Below, piece after piece: positions 42,031 to 49,605 of a stretch of 49,605 bases of DNA. The notes under the pieces are model-generated. The model did not search any database. It was not told where the DNA came from and was given only the letters and a program-made list of their open reading frames with translations. The position numbers were made by a program, and so were the translations under genes. Every line of letters begins with the position of its first letter. Position 1 is the first letter of the stretch. Source of the stretch: Pirellulales bacterium (GTDB lineage Bacteria; Planctomycetota; Planctomycetia; Pirellulales; Thermoguttaceae); NCBI GenBank assembly GCA_016929515.1, contig JAFGIR010000082.1, forward strand, positions 1-49,605, read 5' to 3'.

Positions 42031-43104
42031 CTAGAACGTCGACTGGCGGTTTCCCCCACCTCTCAGCACGGGGCCGGAGAACCTGGTTGCCGTGCCGGCA
42101 CCAAGCAGACTGAATCCCATGACCCGTTCAAGCGGAGCGATGATCTTGGCCAGGCTCGTATCGAGAGCAACCAGCTTGTCTTCCGCGATGAACACGCGAT
42201 CGCCCGGCAAAACTTGGTAGTTCGTGCTGGTCGACGCCTGGGCCGTAACGCCGTCCCAGCTGACAGGCAATATCTGCACGTTGCCGGGATCGCGCGTGGG
42301 TCGGGCAATCCAGATGCGCTTGGACGACACGGTCTCCAGGCCATTGATTTGTGAAATGGCGTCCAGTACGGTCTCGTTTCCCGTTACCGGAAAACGAAAG
42401 ACACCATCGCCCATCCCGGCACCCTGGGTTACCACGTAGTAAACCTTGCTGTTGTAGGCGAATACATTCACCGAGACTTCGGGCGCTTCGAGGAACTGAG
42501 ACAAATGGGCTTCGATCGCCAGCTTTGCCTGGGCGATGGTAAGCCCGACAACCGGAACACTTCCGTAGCTGCCCAATGTGACGGTTCCATCAGGGCCGAC
42601 CAGGTGTTCGCCGGCGATTTGCTGCTTGGCCGACATCTCCGCCAAGGTTACCAGAACCGACGGTTCAGCCAACGACTGCCGCAGGTGTTGCTCAATGGCA
42701 ATTTTGGCCTCATCGATCGTGAGCCCGGAAACTCGAACTGATCCGTAACGATGCCCCAGCTTCACCAAACCGCCGGGTTCAATGAGGAAGACCCCGGAAA
42801 TCGGCGAATCGGGTAGCGTTCCAAGCACTTCGACGCCAATCAAGTCAAAGGTTCTTAGGCGATAGGGAGGCTTCGGTACGATATTCACGGCGTCGATAGT
42901 CAGGATGTCGGGTGGCTCAATCGTGTAGACCGGTAATACGACTTTCGACAGTTCGCGCGGCATCGCACTCTCCGCCATCGGCTGCGAAGTCATTACGACT
43001 GGGCAGTCTGCCTGCTGCACCGTGTGACAACCGGCAGTTGCCAATGCGATAGCGAGCATCCAAAAACATCGTCCACTTGTCGGGCCTAGACAGATTTTGA
43101 ACAT
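42031..43104 (-). CDS. Wza-like polysaccharide export lipoprotein
   Basis: The 357-residue protein has a lipobox, LATAGC, at 21-26. A PES domain follows (VYTIEPPDILTID, 59-71). Two similar copies of a PES/SLBB-like unit lie at about 108-152 (RYGSVRVSGLTIDEAKIAIEQHL) and 168-213 (SYGSVPVVGLTIAQAKLAIEAHL). A further SLBB-like part has VTQGAGMGDGVFRFPVTGNE and YQVLPGDRVFI. It should form the outer-membrane EPS channel that works with the tyrosine kinase at 19557-21782. It is not in the main operon but over 20 kb away. A weak promoter-like pair (GTGATG, 17 bases, GATAAT) lies upstream around 43170-43198. Confidence 0.9.
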   Translation of the reverse strand: MFKICLGPTSGRCFWMLAIALATAGCHTVQQADCPVVMTSQPMAESAMPRELSKVVLPVYTIEPPDILTIDAVNIVPKPPYRLRTFDLIGVEVLGTLPDSPISGVFLIEPGGLVKLGHRYGSVRVSGLTIDEAKIAIEQHLRQSLAEPSVLVTLAEMSAKQQIAGEHLVGPDGTVTLGSYGSVPVVGLTIAQAKLAIEAHLSQFLEAPEVSVNVFAYNSKVYYVVTQGAGMGDGVFRFPVTGNETVLDAISQINGLETVSSKRIWIARPTRDPGNVQILPVSWDGVTAQASTSTNYQVLPGDRVFIAEDKLVALDTSLAKIIAPLERVMGFSLLGAGTATRFSGPVLRGGGNRQSTF

Positions 43105-43482
43105 GACGATCGGACCTGAAATAGTGTGACTTGGACTATGTGACGATTTCTACATGCCGTTCAGCCGTGATTATCGGATCAATCATCACAAGCATCACAT
43201 TCAGATCGATTAGACCAACGCGATATGGGCATCATTTAGGCCGTCGAGGTCAGGTTGTATCGAATATGCCGATTGTATCGCCAGTGGTGCCACATGTGGG
43301 GGGCACCTTTACGGGGGAACGTCGGTCGACGTCCCGCGAGGCAATCCGACCTCGTTAAGACGTTCTTCGGCGTCCTCTCGCGGGGCTGAGGCAACAAGAA
43401 AGGAGGGGACCTACCGCAAGTTCGTTCGAGAATCGACGTCCGTCAGGTCACTCGTTAACGGGGGGCGAGGACGTTGTTCTCG
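43105..43482. other. Leader region of the Wza-like gene
   Basis: About 380 bases without a gene. Near 43170-43198 lies a weak promoter-like pair for the minus strand, overlapped by two copies of CATCACA (43184-43190 and 43193-43199). Further up are a hairpin GGTGCC...GGCACC (43286-43307) and an inverted repeat ACGTCG-GT-CGACGT (43319-43332). Confidence 0.45.
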
Positions 43483-45294
43483 CTACGGGTCGAGACCGGG
43501 CAAGACGATCGTCGGTTCGTCAGACGGTGCAGGCTCTTCCTCGCCTGGGGCGGTGTCTTGGGTTGGTTCGCTGTCCGGTTGCTCAGCCGAGGAACTGTCG
43601 GCATGGACCTCGCGAGCCCCGCCGGGTTTCATCTGTTCGGGCAAAGCCGCTTCGGAGAGCTGCGGCTGGTTCTTGTAGGGGTTGTACAAGGGATCGCCGA
43701 TCAGAAGCACGGTCCATGAAAGGAATGGACAGGTTCGAGAGTAGACCTCGGCCAGTGAGTACTTGCCTGTTAAAAGCAGAGAGAAAAAGTCGTCGGGCAA
43801 GGGAAATGCCGCCAGATAGGCTTCGCGGCTCGAGCCAAGGGTGGCGACTGCGCCGTCGGACAACATTGCCTGACACCAGGGGTTTCTACCTTGCACTCGG
43901 TCGTCGTCGTTGAGTTGTAACCAGCTCGCCTCGGACATCGCCAGGTGATAGCCTACCGCGCCGGGCGACCACCGGAACGCATCGACGTAGTCGTTGGGCG
44001 AATGCCAGCCGCAATAGAGGGCTGCGTCGGGACAACGGTCCCGTTGGAAGAGAGCCGGTTGGTCATCCAACACGACGTTCAGCGAGGTGTGCCTCTTCAG
44101 TCGCGCGGCCAGATCCCGCAACGATTGATCATACCGAGCGAACGAGTCGTTCGATGGTTCTTTGGGATCGTACGCAAGTGCCCGAGCGTCGAGATACACA
44201 TTACCCTGAAGCGAGGTCTTCTCGGCGGCGATGGTGTCGTCGATCATGCGACGGACAATTTCGGGCGACGGAGCGGACAACCGAGAAACCAGCATCGTGG
44301 TTCGACGTCGAGTTGGCATCACGTCGAACTTGTAGTGCCAGGGATTCGGAAGCCAACTCAAGATAGGTGGATCAGGCCAGAGAATCAGCGACAATTCGCT
44401 GTCGAAACTGGCTGCCGTGAAATTCTGTTTCAACAGGTAGAGTTGCTGATCGATCCAGCGAATGGAACCGAATAATCCGCCCATGGCTTGGGTCAGATCG
44501 ATCATTTGATCGTCCCGAGCGATTGTGTCGCGCAGCAGGCTGAGAGACTTCATACCCTGCTGGAGCCCCTCGATACGTCCAGTAACATAGGCAAGTCGCG
44601 TCATTTCCTCGGGTGAGTTTCTCGTCGACTGCGAACGGTTCTTGGCCAATCGAATCAGTCCCTGGTTTCCACTGAGGGTTACGAGCACCCGTTCCATGAA
44701 CTGAGTTGCTCTTTTGCGATCGTCGCCTGGTTTCGTATTTCGCAACCAGGCGTCGGCCGGTTTCATCGCGTTTTTGAAGTGGGTATAGAGATCCTGGAAC
44801 GAGATGTCACCGGCGAGCACGGGGGCAGGCACTGCCGCGCCCGGCTGTTTGCCGACGGAATGCAGCATGCGAAACAGCGTTGCTATTTGGTCGACCAGGT
44901 TCGCGCGTACCTCGCGAAGATGCGCGACCCGCTCGGTGATTTCGAGCGAACTGCCGCCGAGAGGGGTGATTTCCAAGGGGACGTCCCACACCGTCACGAA
45001 ACAACGAGTTCTTGTGTAAAACTCCTGCCTCTTGAGCCACTTCAGAATCGATGGTCGAAAGGTGTGTTCCCACTGATAGCGACTAATACGCTGAGTTGGC
45101 CTGCCTTCGAGCAAGAGGATGTGGGACTCAGGAATACCGCGGGCCTTGGCGTAGTATTCGGCCAGGCTGCGCGACTCCTCGCTCTTGGCCATCGCGATAA
45201 TGACCACCTGATCCGGCGTCAAGTCGGCTTTGGCGGTCCTCACGGATCCTGAAGCGAGACAGAGAATGGCGACTGAGAAGACGAGTTGTTTCAT
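43483..45294 (-). CDS. TIGR03790-family secreted protein
   Basis: The 603-residue protein starts at the ATG at 45294, with AAGGGGGG six bases upstream. A signal peptide (MKQLVFSVAILCLASGSV, cut near TAKA) precedes LTPDQVVIIAMAKSEESRSLAEYYAKARGIP... and the start of this segment is characteristic of TIGR03790 proteins, common in planctomycetes and some proteobacteria. Later parts include CFVTVWDVPLEI, AALYCGWHSPNDYVDAFRW and GDPLYNPY. No catalytic motif is known. The last 60 residues are Pro/Glu/Ser/Asp-rich, a likely flexible tail. A periplasmic or surface location is likely; the role is unknown. Confidence 0.8.
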   Translation of the reverse strand: MKQLVFSVAILCLASGSVRTAKADLTPDQVVIIAMAKSEESRSLAEYYAKARGIPESHILLLEGRPTQRISRYQWEHTFRPSILKWLKRQEFYTRTRCFVTVWDVPLEITPLGGSSLEITERVAHLREVRANLVDQIATLFRMLHSVGKQPGAAVPAPVLAGDISFQDLYTHFKNAMKPADAWLRNTKPGDDRKRATQFMERVLVTLSGNQGLIRLAKNRSQSTRNSPEEMTRLAYVTGRIEGLQQGMKSLSLLRDTIARDDQMIDLTQAMGGLFGSIRWIDQQLYLLKQNFTAASFDSELSLILWPDPPILSWLPNPWHYKFDVMPTRRRTTMLVSRLSAPSPEIVRRMIDDTIAAEKTSLQGNVYLDARALAYDPKEPSNDSFARYDQSLRDLAARLKRHTSLNVVLDDQPALFQRDRCPDAALYCGWHSPNDYVDAFRWSPGAVGYHLAMSEASWLQLNDDDRVQGRNPWCQAMLSDGAVATLGSSREAYLAAFPLPDDFFSLLLTGKYSLAEVYSRTCPFLSWTVLLIGDPLYNPYKNQPQLSEAALPEQMKPGGAREVHADSSSAEQPDSEPTQDTAPGEEEPAPSDEPTIVLPGLDP

Positions 45295-45655
45295 GAATAA
45301 CCCCCCCTTCGTTAAGGTTCGCCGCGCCACGACTTCACGTTGCCTGGCACGTCCCCAGAAACGTGCCGTCACTCGGTTGTGAAACCGTCATTACCGAAAA
45401 CGCGGGCAAATTGGCGCGGACGCCGGCGCCGGTCCTTGTTGGGCGAATCCGCGGGCAAGATGCTCGCGCCACCCAAAAGAGACATGCCAGGCACATGCCT
45501 CTAGTGTAATCAAGAACGGCCTCGAGATACAGTCTCTTGGCACGGACAGCGATCATGGTCTCTTCGGCGCTTTGATCGGTCCATTCCCCCCAAATAGACC
45601 TTCTCGCTGCCGATTCTTCATTTTCTCAGGCGTGTCGAGCCATGCAACACGGATT
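45295..45655. other. Gene-free stretch with repeats
   Basis: About 360 bases between the TIGR03790 and ASKHA genes. It has an inverted repeat (45346-45367), two copies of GCGGGCAA (near 45410 and 45452) and two of ACATGCC (45482-45488 and 45493-45499). The open frames here seem to be chance frames across these repeats. It may be an interspersed repeat found elsewhere in the genome. Confidence 0.45.
45346..45367. repeat. Inverted repeat GGCACGT/ACGTGCC
   Basis: GGCACGT and ACGTGCC flank an eight-base loop. It lies about 52 bases upstream of the TIGR03790 gene start, so it would be in that gene's leader or promoter region. Similar sequences occur nearby (ACATGCC repeats). Confidence 0.5.
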
Positions 45656-47512
45656 TCAACTCGTTGGCTCTGACGGGAAGATCATTGAATCGGCAAAGAC
45701 ATCCTGGAAATCGGGGTCGCACGAGAGATCGACGTGTTTGGTTTGCCGGGCCAATTGTTCGGCTTGGGCTCGGGCAGTCTGCGAGAGCGCCGCCAGCCGC
45801 GCTCCGGCTAGCGACGTGTTGCCCTGATAACGAATGCGATTTCGCGGAATGGCCGCCGGTAGAAGGCCGATTCGTTGTGCGTTGCTTCGGCGAATGAAAT
45901 TGCCGAATCCACCGCCAATCAGTACCCTGCCCAATTGCTCGGGTTCCAGTCCGGCTTGCTTCAGAAGAATTGCCACTCCGGCGCGGATTGCGCCGCTGGC
46001 CAGTTGCAGCTCGCGGAAGTCGCGTCGAGTAACGAGAATTGGTTTTCCGTTGGCGGTTTCCGATGGCTCGGCGAGCAACAGCGCGGGGCCGTCCTTCTCG
46101 ATGACGACCCGGCGTCGAAGATCATCGGGTACATTTGCTGGAATAGCCGCCTTCGGGGGCAAACGCCCTTCGGCGGTCAACACCCCATAGTGCAACAATT
46201 CGGCGGTCAAATCGACCAATGCCGAGCCGCACAATCCGACCGGCGCGACGTTGTCCACTACGTGTAGGTGCAGACGCTCGTCAAAGAACACCTTCTCGAT
46301 TGCGCCGGTCGCGGCTCGCATGCCCTGCGAAATCCGAGCACCCTCGAACGCCGGGCCGGCAGCCGTCGAGGCCGCCGTGAGACGGCCGTTGGCCAACAGA
46401 ACGATTTCGCCGTTGGTGCCGATATCGATGAACAACGTTGGATCACCGTTTTCGACCAGCCCGGTGGCGAGCATTCCGGAGACGGTGTCGCCCCCGACGA
46501 ATCCGCCGATGACGGGCATGACATAGACAAGGCCACGTGGATGAATGTTCAATCCAAGGTGGGCGGCCGACACGACGACTTGCCGGGCTGCCGTCGGCAC
46601 GAACGGAATTTCGCCCAGGCTGCTTGTGTCGATCCGGCAGAACAACTGCTGCATCGTCGTATTGCCCGAGATGGTTATCTTGTAGATCCGATCGCGACGG
46701 ATACCCGTTTCGTCGGCCAATTCGCCGATCATTCCGTCAATCGCCTCGATAGTTGCTTGATGTAGCTCGTAGAGTCCCTCGGAGTGTTCCCTCGCGTAGA
46801 GTATCCGCGAGAGCACGTCGTCTCCGAACTTGGTTTGCGGATTGGCTCGCGAAACGACAGCCCGCTGTTCGCCTGACGGAACGTGCAACAACATGGCGCC
46901 CAGCGTGGTTGTTCCCAAATCAACGGCGACGGCAGCGCATTCGTCTTCGGTATTACCGGGCTCAAAATCGATTAGCTTGCCGTGGCTGGTCACGATGGTG
47001 CCACGAAAGTTGTTTTCGCGGAGTCGACTAGGCAACAATCGGAGCATCTCGACGTCTGATTCCAGCGGTCCGGCGACCGTTTCGAGAGACAGCATGTCGG
47101 GCAGGCTATTGCAGCGCGCGGGCGGGGCGAGTTCGACATAGCGTTTCGACAACGCGGGATCGGCCACGACCGGCGCGCCATCGACCGAATCGACGAGGAT
47201 TTTGTGTCGCGAGGGAAGCAGCGACGTCTCGGGCACTTCGATGACCGCTGTTTCCTCGATCACGGCCTGGCACGCCAGACGCCAACCCTGGCGGATTTCC
47301 TCGGCTGAAAACGACTGTTGATCGACTAGGGTCGGCTCGCAGGCGCCGCGCTTCATCCGAACGCGGCATTTCCCACACGATCCTTCGCCACCGCACGGTT
47401 GGTCGAGCGTGATGCCCGCGCTGGCCACGGCCTCGATCAGCCGCGTGCCCTGCAATACGTGGATGGTTTTTCCCAGAGGTTCGAGAGTGACGGCGACCTC
47501 GTTTTCCTGCAT
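45656..47512 (-). CDS. Ferredoxin/ASKHA-domain protein (RamA-like corrinoid activator family)
   Basis: The 618-residue protein starts at the ATG at 47512 with GAGG eight bases upstream. Residues about 5-95 form a [2Fe-2S] ferredoxin with Cys40, 46, 49 and 81 (CGGEGSCGKC and LAC). The rest is the DUF4445/ASKHA part, with AVDLGTTTLGAML (phosphate loop), ISGNTTMQQLF, FIDIGTNGEIVL and IGGGFGNFI. Family members such as RamA reduce the cobalt of corrinoid proteins using ATP. No methyltransferase or corrinoid protein gene lies in the window, so its partner is elsewhere. It lies 98 bases after the beta-helix gene and has its own promoter candidate. Confidence 0.88.
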   Translation of the reverse strand: MQENEVAVTLEPLGKTIHVLQGTRLIEAVASAGITLDQPCGGEGSCGKCRVRMKRGACEPTLVDQQSFSAEEIRQGWRLACQAVIEETAVIEVPETSLLPSRHKILVDSVDGAPVVADPALSKRYVELAPPARCNSLPDMLSLETVAGPLESDVEMLRLLPSRLRENNFRGTIVTSHGKLIDFEPGNTEDECAAVAVDLGTTTLGAMLLHVPSGEQRAVVSRANPQTKFGDDVLSRILYAREHSEGLYELHQATIEAIDGMIGELADETGIRRDRIYKITISGNTTMQQLFCRIDTSSLGEIPFVPTAARQVVVSAAHLGLNIHPRGLVYVMPVIGGFVGGDTVSGMLATGLVENGDPTLFIDIGTNGEIVLLANGRLTAASTAAGPAFEGARISQGMRAATGAIEKVFFDERLHLHVVDNVAPVGLCGSALVDLTAELLHYGVLTAEGRLPPKAAIPANVPDDLRRRVVIEKDGPALLLAEPSETANGKPILVTRRDFRELQLASGAIRAGVAILLKQAGLEPEQLGRVLIGGGFGNFIRRSNAQRIGLLPAAIPRNRIRYQGNTSLAGARLAALSQTARAQAEQLARQTKHVDLSCDPDFQDVFADSMIFPSEPTS

Positions 47513-47559
47513 GGTATGTTCCTCGAATTACCTAGGGGATCGCGTGCCGGTTTTCTGGA

Positions 47560-47587
47560 AGCCTATCAGAAGTCGAGTTCCTGTCAA
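47560..47587 (-). promoter_or_regulatory. Sigma-70-type promoter for the ASKHA gene
   Basis: On the minus strand TTGACA (47587-47582) is followed after 16 bases by TAGGCT (47565-47560). The start point would be near 47553, giving a leader of about 40 bases. The -10 box matches three of six; the arrangement equals that at 38114-38141. Confidence 0.45.
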
Positions 47588-47610
47588 GAATTGATCCGGG
47601 CAGCCTGATG

Positions 47611-49605
47611 TCAACTCGGCCCTTTCCATAAGGCCGTTCCGGAGCGTTCGAGCCATTGCCCTTTTTGCGCCGCGAAACGTAATTCGCCATTTTGGTAAAC
47701 GAGGTCCCATGCGCCCGAGGCGAGCGACCGCCGGTAGTGGGCCAACCCGGTTTCGAGTTGCTTGTTCGTGTAATCGACGAGGCTGGCATAGTCGAGCTTG
47801 GAAGTGTTTGGGGTCGATGCTCCGCCATGGTCCAGCCCCTTGTCCAAACGTGTTGGGCTTGCTCCTTCGCGGCGAACCAGTTCGGTCTCAACGGCTTCGA
47901 TGCCCCGTTGGATCGATTGTCGGACCAGTTCGGCCACGGCGGGGACCATCTCGGGCTCCACGGCCTGGAACGCCCAGCCGAGAAAATGCGTAATGATCGT
48001 GCTGGGTAACGACGCGAGCACACCGCCGATTTGATGTCGTTCGGGGTTTTCGTCGGTCGAGACGGTCAACGGCGGCAGTCCGCTGCCGGCCGGCAGCCGT
48101 CCCAGCACGAAGCAGCCAAATCCCAAACGAACCCCCGCTTCGAGTATCGCGTTGGAGCCGATAAAGGAGCATTCGATTTGGATGGGTGCGTCGGCCGTGC
48201 CGCGAAGAATAGCTCCGCCGCCGATCATCGGAATGGCCGGCACGAGGACCGGCCGACCATCAAGGAGCACTTGCGTCGGCAACGCCTCGACGTGGGCCAT
48301 GTCGCCCGCGAGGTGCATCGACATGAAATTCGTCCGAATCCGCGCCGAGCGGCAACGGGCACCCAGGATCGCGCCGAAGTCGGTTTCGACGTCGCGAAGC
48401 CAGGTGAGCGGCGAGACCGTGGCTCGCGCGGCCAGCGTCGATCGTTCGACCGAAGCCGCTTCGGCCGTGCTGTTGGCGCCGATCCGGGAATCGACAATGC
48501 GGCACGAACGGACCGTGCTGCCGGCGCCAATGTGGGAATCGCGAATCACACTTCTCTGGATGACGGCACCGGCTTCGATGTGGCAGTTGTCCAGGATTGC
48601 TCGCCAGATTCTGGCATCGGCCTCGACGATCGCGCTCGGCCCGATGCGGCAGCCCGGCGCGATCGTCGCGCCGGCGGCAATTTGGGCACCGGGTGCCACT
48701 TGCGAGTCCGCATCACCCTGCCCTGCCCCGAGTGACAATTCCGGTTCGACGCCAGACACGGCCAACGGAAGTGGCTCAACCGAAATGCTGTACTCGACGG
48801 GCCGGGGACGCTTGAGAGAATCCTTCGCATTGCACGGCCACTTGAAGATGTCTGTTTCGCGCCATTGATGTTCCAGAGCATCTGGGGCCAGAGGCAAGAT
48901 TGTGTCCAGTCGTGGATGGAGCCATCGGTGGTTCCGCTCGTGCCACTCGCGCGGCTGTCCATCCTCGAATTGCCACAAACGGCTGTCCATATGGGCTCGC
49001 AGCAAGGCGTGGGTCGTCGCAATCCAACACGGCCAACCGCCACGTGGCTGCCCTGCCAGAGGCAGACTCAGGTCGACGCCATATTCGGCTGCCATCGCCC
49101 GGGTCATGGCAACGGCCGTTTGCAGTGCCTCGTCGACGATCGTATCGGCCACGGGTTTTTCGGCCTCGGGCAATGTCGCATGGAGCCGCGCGATCATGGC
49201 GATGACCGCGCCGGGGGCATACGTAAAAACCCATGCGCCATGTCGCTGTTTTGGTCCCAGACCGACGGACAACTCGCCCGGCATGACGAGTCCCCGGGTC
49301 AATTCGCCGCCGACGCCCGCGATTGCAAACGGCATCAAGTAGGTCATCAGTCGATCGTTGACCGTGGCTTCGTCGTCCGCGTGAGGCTCGGCCGACTGGC
49401 CGACCACCTTGGTCCACGGCGCGACCCAGCAGCAAGGACCCAACTCGATTTGCTCGTGACTCAACAGCGGGTCGGACCATAGTCCGCCGCGAGGGCCCAA
49501 CCCTTCGAGTACCCGGTTGGGCTGCGGCAGCAGTTTGCCCGAGTTGGTCGAGTTGATCGTGTTGGTTCCATAGCGGCTCACATGAGGCAGGTCGATTGTG
49601 CCGAC
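47611..49605 (-). CDS. Left-handed beta-helix (hexapeptide-repeat) protein, 5' part missing
   Basis: The minus-strand frame ends at 47611 and remains open to the right edge, giving at least 664 residues; the reading continues past a GTG at 49581 with protein-like sequence (VGTIDLPHVSRYGTN), so the true start is probably outside. The first half has no known motif (WCAPWTK-like and GELTRGLVMPGELSVGLG segments were seen but not recognised). From about residue 290 to 480 hexapeptide-type repeats follow: QVAPGAQIAAGATIAPG, SVIRDSHIGAGSTV and CRIVDSRIGANS, then IGSNAILEAGVRLGFG. These repeats occur in acyltransferases and nucleotidyltransferases acting on sugars. A sugar-nucleotide or transferase role is possible but not shown. 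Confidence 0.75.
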   Translation of the reverse strand, partial: VGTIDLPHVSRYGTNTINSTNSGKLLPQPNRVLEGLGPRGGLWSDPLLSHEQIELGPCCWVAPWTKVVGQSAEPHADDEATVNDRLMTYLMPFAIAGVGGELTRGLVMPGELSVGLGPKQRHGAWVFTYAPGAVIAMIARLHATLPEAEKPVADTIVDEALQTAVAMTRAMAAEYGVDLSLPLAGQPRGGWPCWIATTHALLRAHMDSRLWQFEDGQPREWHERNHRWLHPRLDTILPLAPDALEHQWRETDIFKWPCNAKDSLKRPRPVEYSISVEPLPLAVSGVEPELSLGAGQGDADSQVAPGAQIAAGATIAPGCRIGPSAIVEADARIWRAILDNCHIEAGAVIQRSVIRDSHIGAGSTVRSCRIVDSRIGANSTAEAASVERSTLAARATVSPLTWLRDVETDFGAILGARCRSARIRTNFMSMHLAGDMAHVEALPTQVLLDGRPVLVPAIPMIGGGAILRGTADAPIQIECSFIGSNAILEAGVRLGFGCFVLGRLPAGSGLPPLTVSTDENPERHQIGGVLASLPSTIITHFLGWAFQAVEPEMVPAVAELVRQSIQRGIEAVETELVRREGASPTRLDKGLDHGGASTPNTSKLDYASLVDYTNKQLETGLAHYRRSLASGAWDLVYQNGELRFAAQKGQWLERSGTALWKGPS

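Noticed and set aside
45335-45556. 73-codon minus-strand frame between the TIGR03790 and ASKHA genes
   Set aside because: It covers the repeat-rich stretch and reads as a chance translation of repeats.
1-49605. tRNA, rRNA, CRISPR array or complete insertion sequence
   Set aside because: No regularly spaced repeats, T-loop-like sequences in genes' gaps or paired transposase genes were seen by eye; a covariance-model scan was not possible.

Overview
The window looks like a chromosomal piece of a planctomycete (Pirellulales-like is my guess). The reasons are a moderately GC-rich sequence, an exosortase with an EpsI partner, a PEP-CTERM target protein, a planctomycete-style ECF-like sigma factor, a duplicated-motif Wza exporter and a Cys/Trp-rich small lipoprotein of a type common in that phylum. 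This is judged from the proteins only; no rRNA or marker gene is present. Almost every gene lies on the minus strand.

Region 1 (22850 down to 1, minus strand) is one long exopolysaccharide (EPS)/exosortase operon. In transcript order it holds exosortase, Wzc-like tyrosine autokinase, a lone IS3 OrfA-like helix-turn-helix protein, a 1,486-residue TPR protein (PrsT-like), EpsI, a priming sugar-phosphate transferase, a polysaccharide deacetylase, a TIGR03087-type glycosyltransferase, a TuaH-like glycosyltransferase, a membrane acyltransferase, a Wzx flippase, an O-antigen ligase/polymerase, two GT4 glycosyltransferases, an ATP-grasp ligase, a second deacetylase and a CapK/PaaK-like adenylate-forming enzyme cut by the window edge. 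Many junctions are 4-base stop/start overlaps.

Region 2 (23.0-26.3 kb) holds a 73-residue small protein gene, about 0.9 kb without a clear gene, and a plus-strand pair: an ECF-like sigma factor behind a good promoter with a 13-base palindrome in its spacer, then a PEP-CTERM protein with an EF-hand-like loop and a strong terminator.

Region 3 (39.8 down to 26.35 kb, minus strand) is the most unusual part. TolC, two FeeM-like N-acyl amino acid synthases, an ABC/FtsX/HlyD exporter, a possible 29-residue peptide, a PP-loop amidotransferase-like enzyme, an acyl-CoA/AMP ligase, a thioester (acyl-CoA) reductase and a vanillyl-alcohol-oxidase-family flavoprotein all run in one direction. I read it as a pathway that makes and exports a small N-acylated, possibly phenolic, molecule tied to the exosortase/EPS locus. 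The product is not known from the sequence.

Region 4 (40.4-43.1 kb) returns to EPS: a NusG/RfaH-like antiterminator on the plus strand, then the Wza-like outer-membrane exporter and a small lipoprotein on the minus strand. Region 5 (43.5-49.6 kb) holds a TIGR03790-family secreted protein, a ferredoxin/ASKHA (RamA-like) protein and a left-handed beta-helix protein that runs off the right edge. No tRNA, rRNA, CRISPR array or complete insertion sequence was seen.
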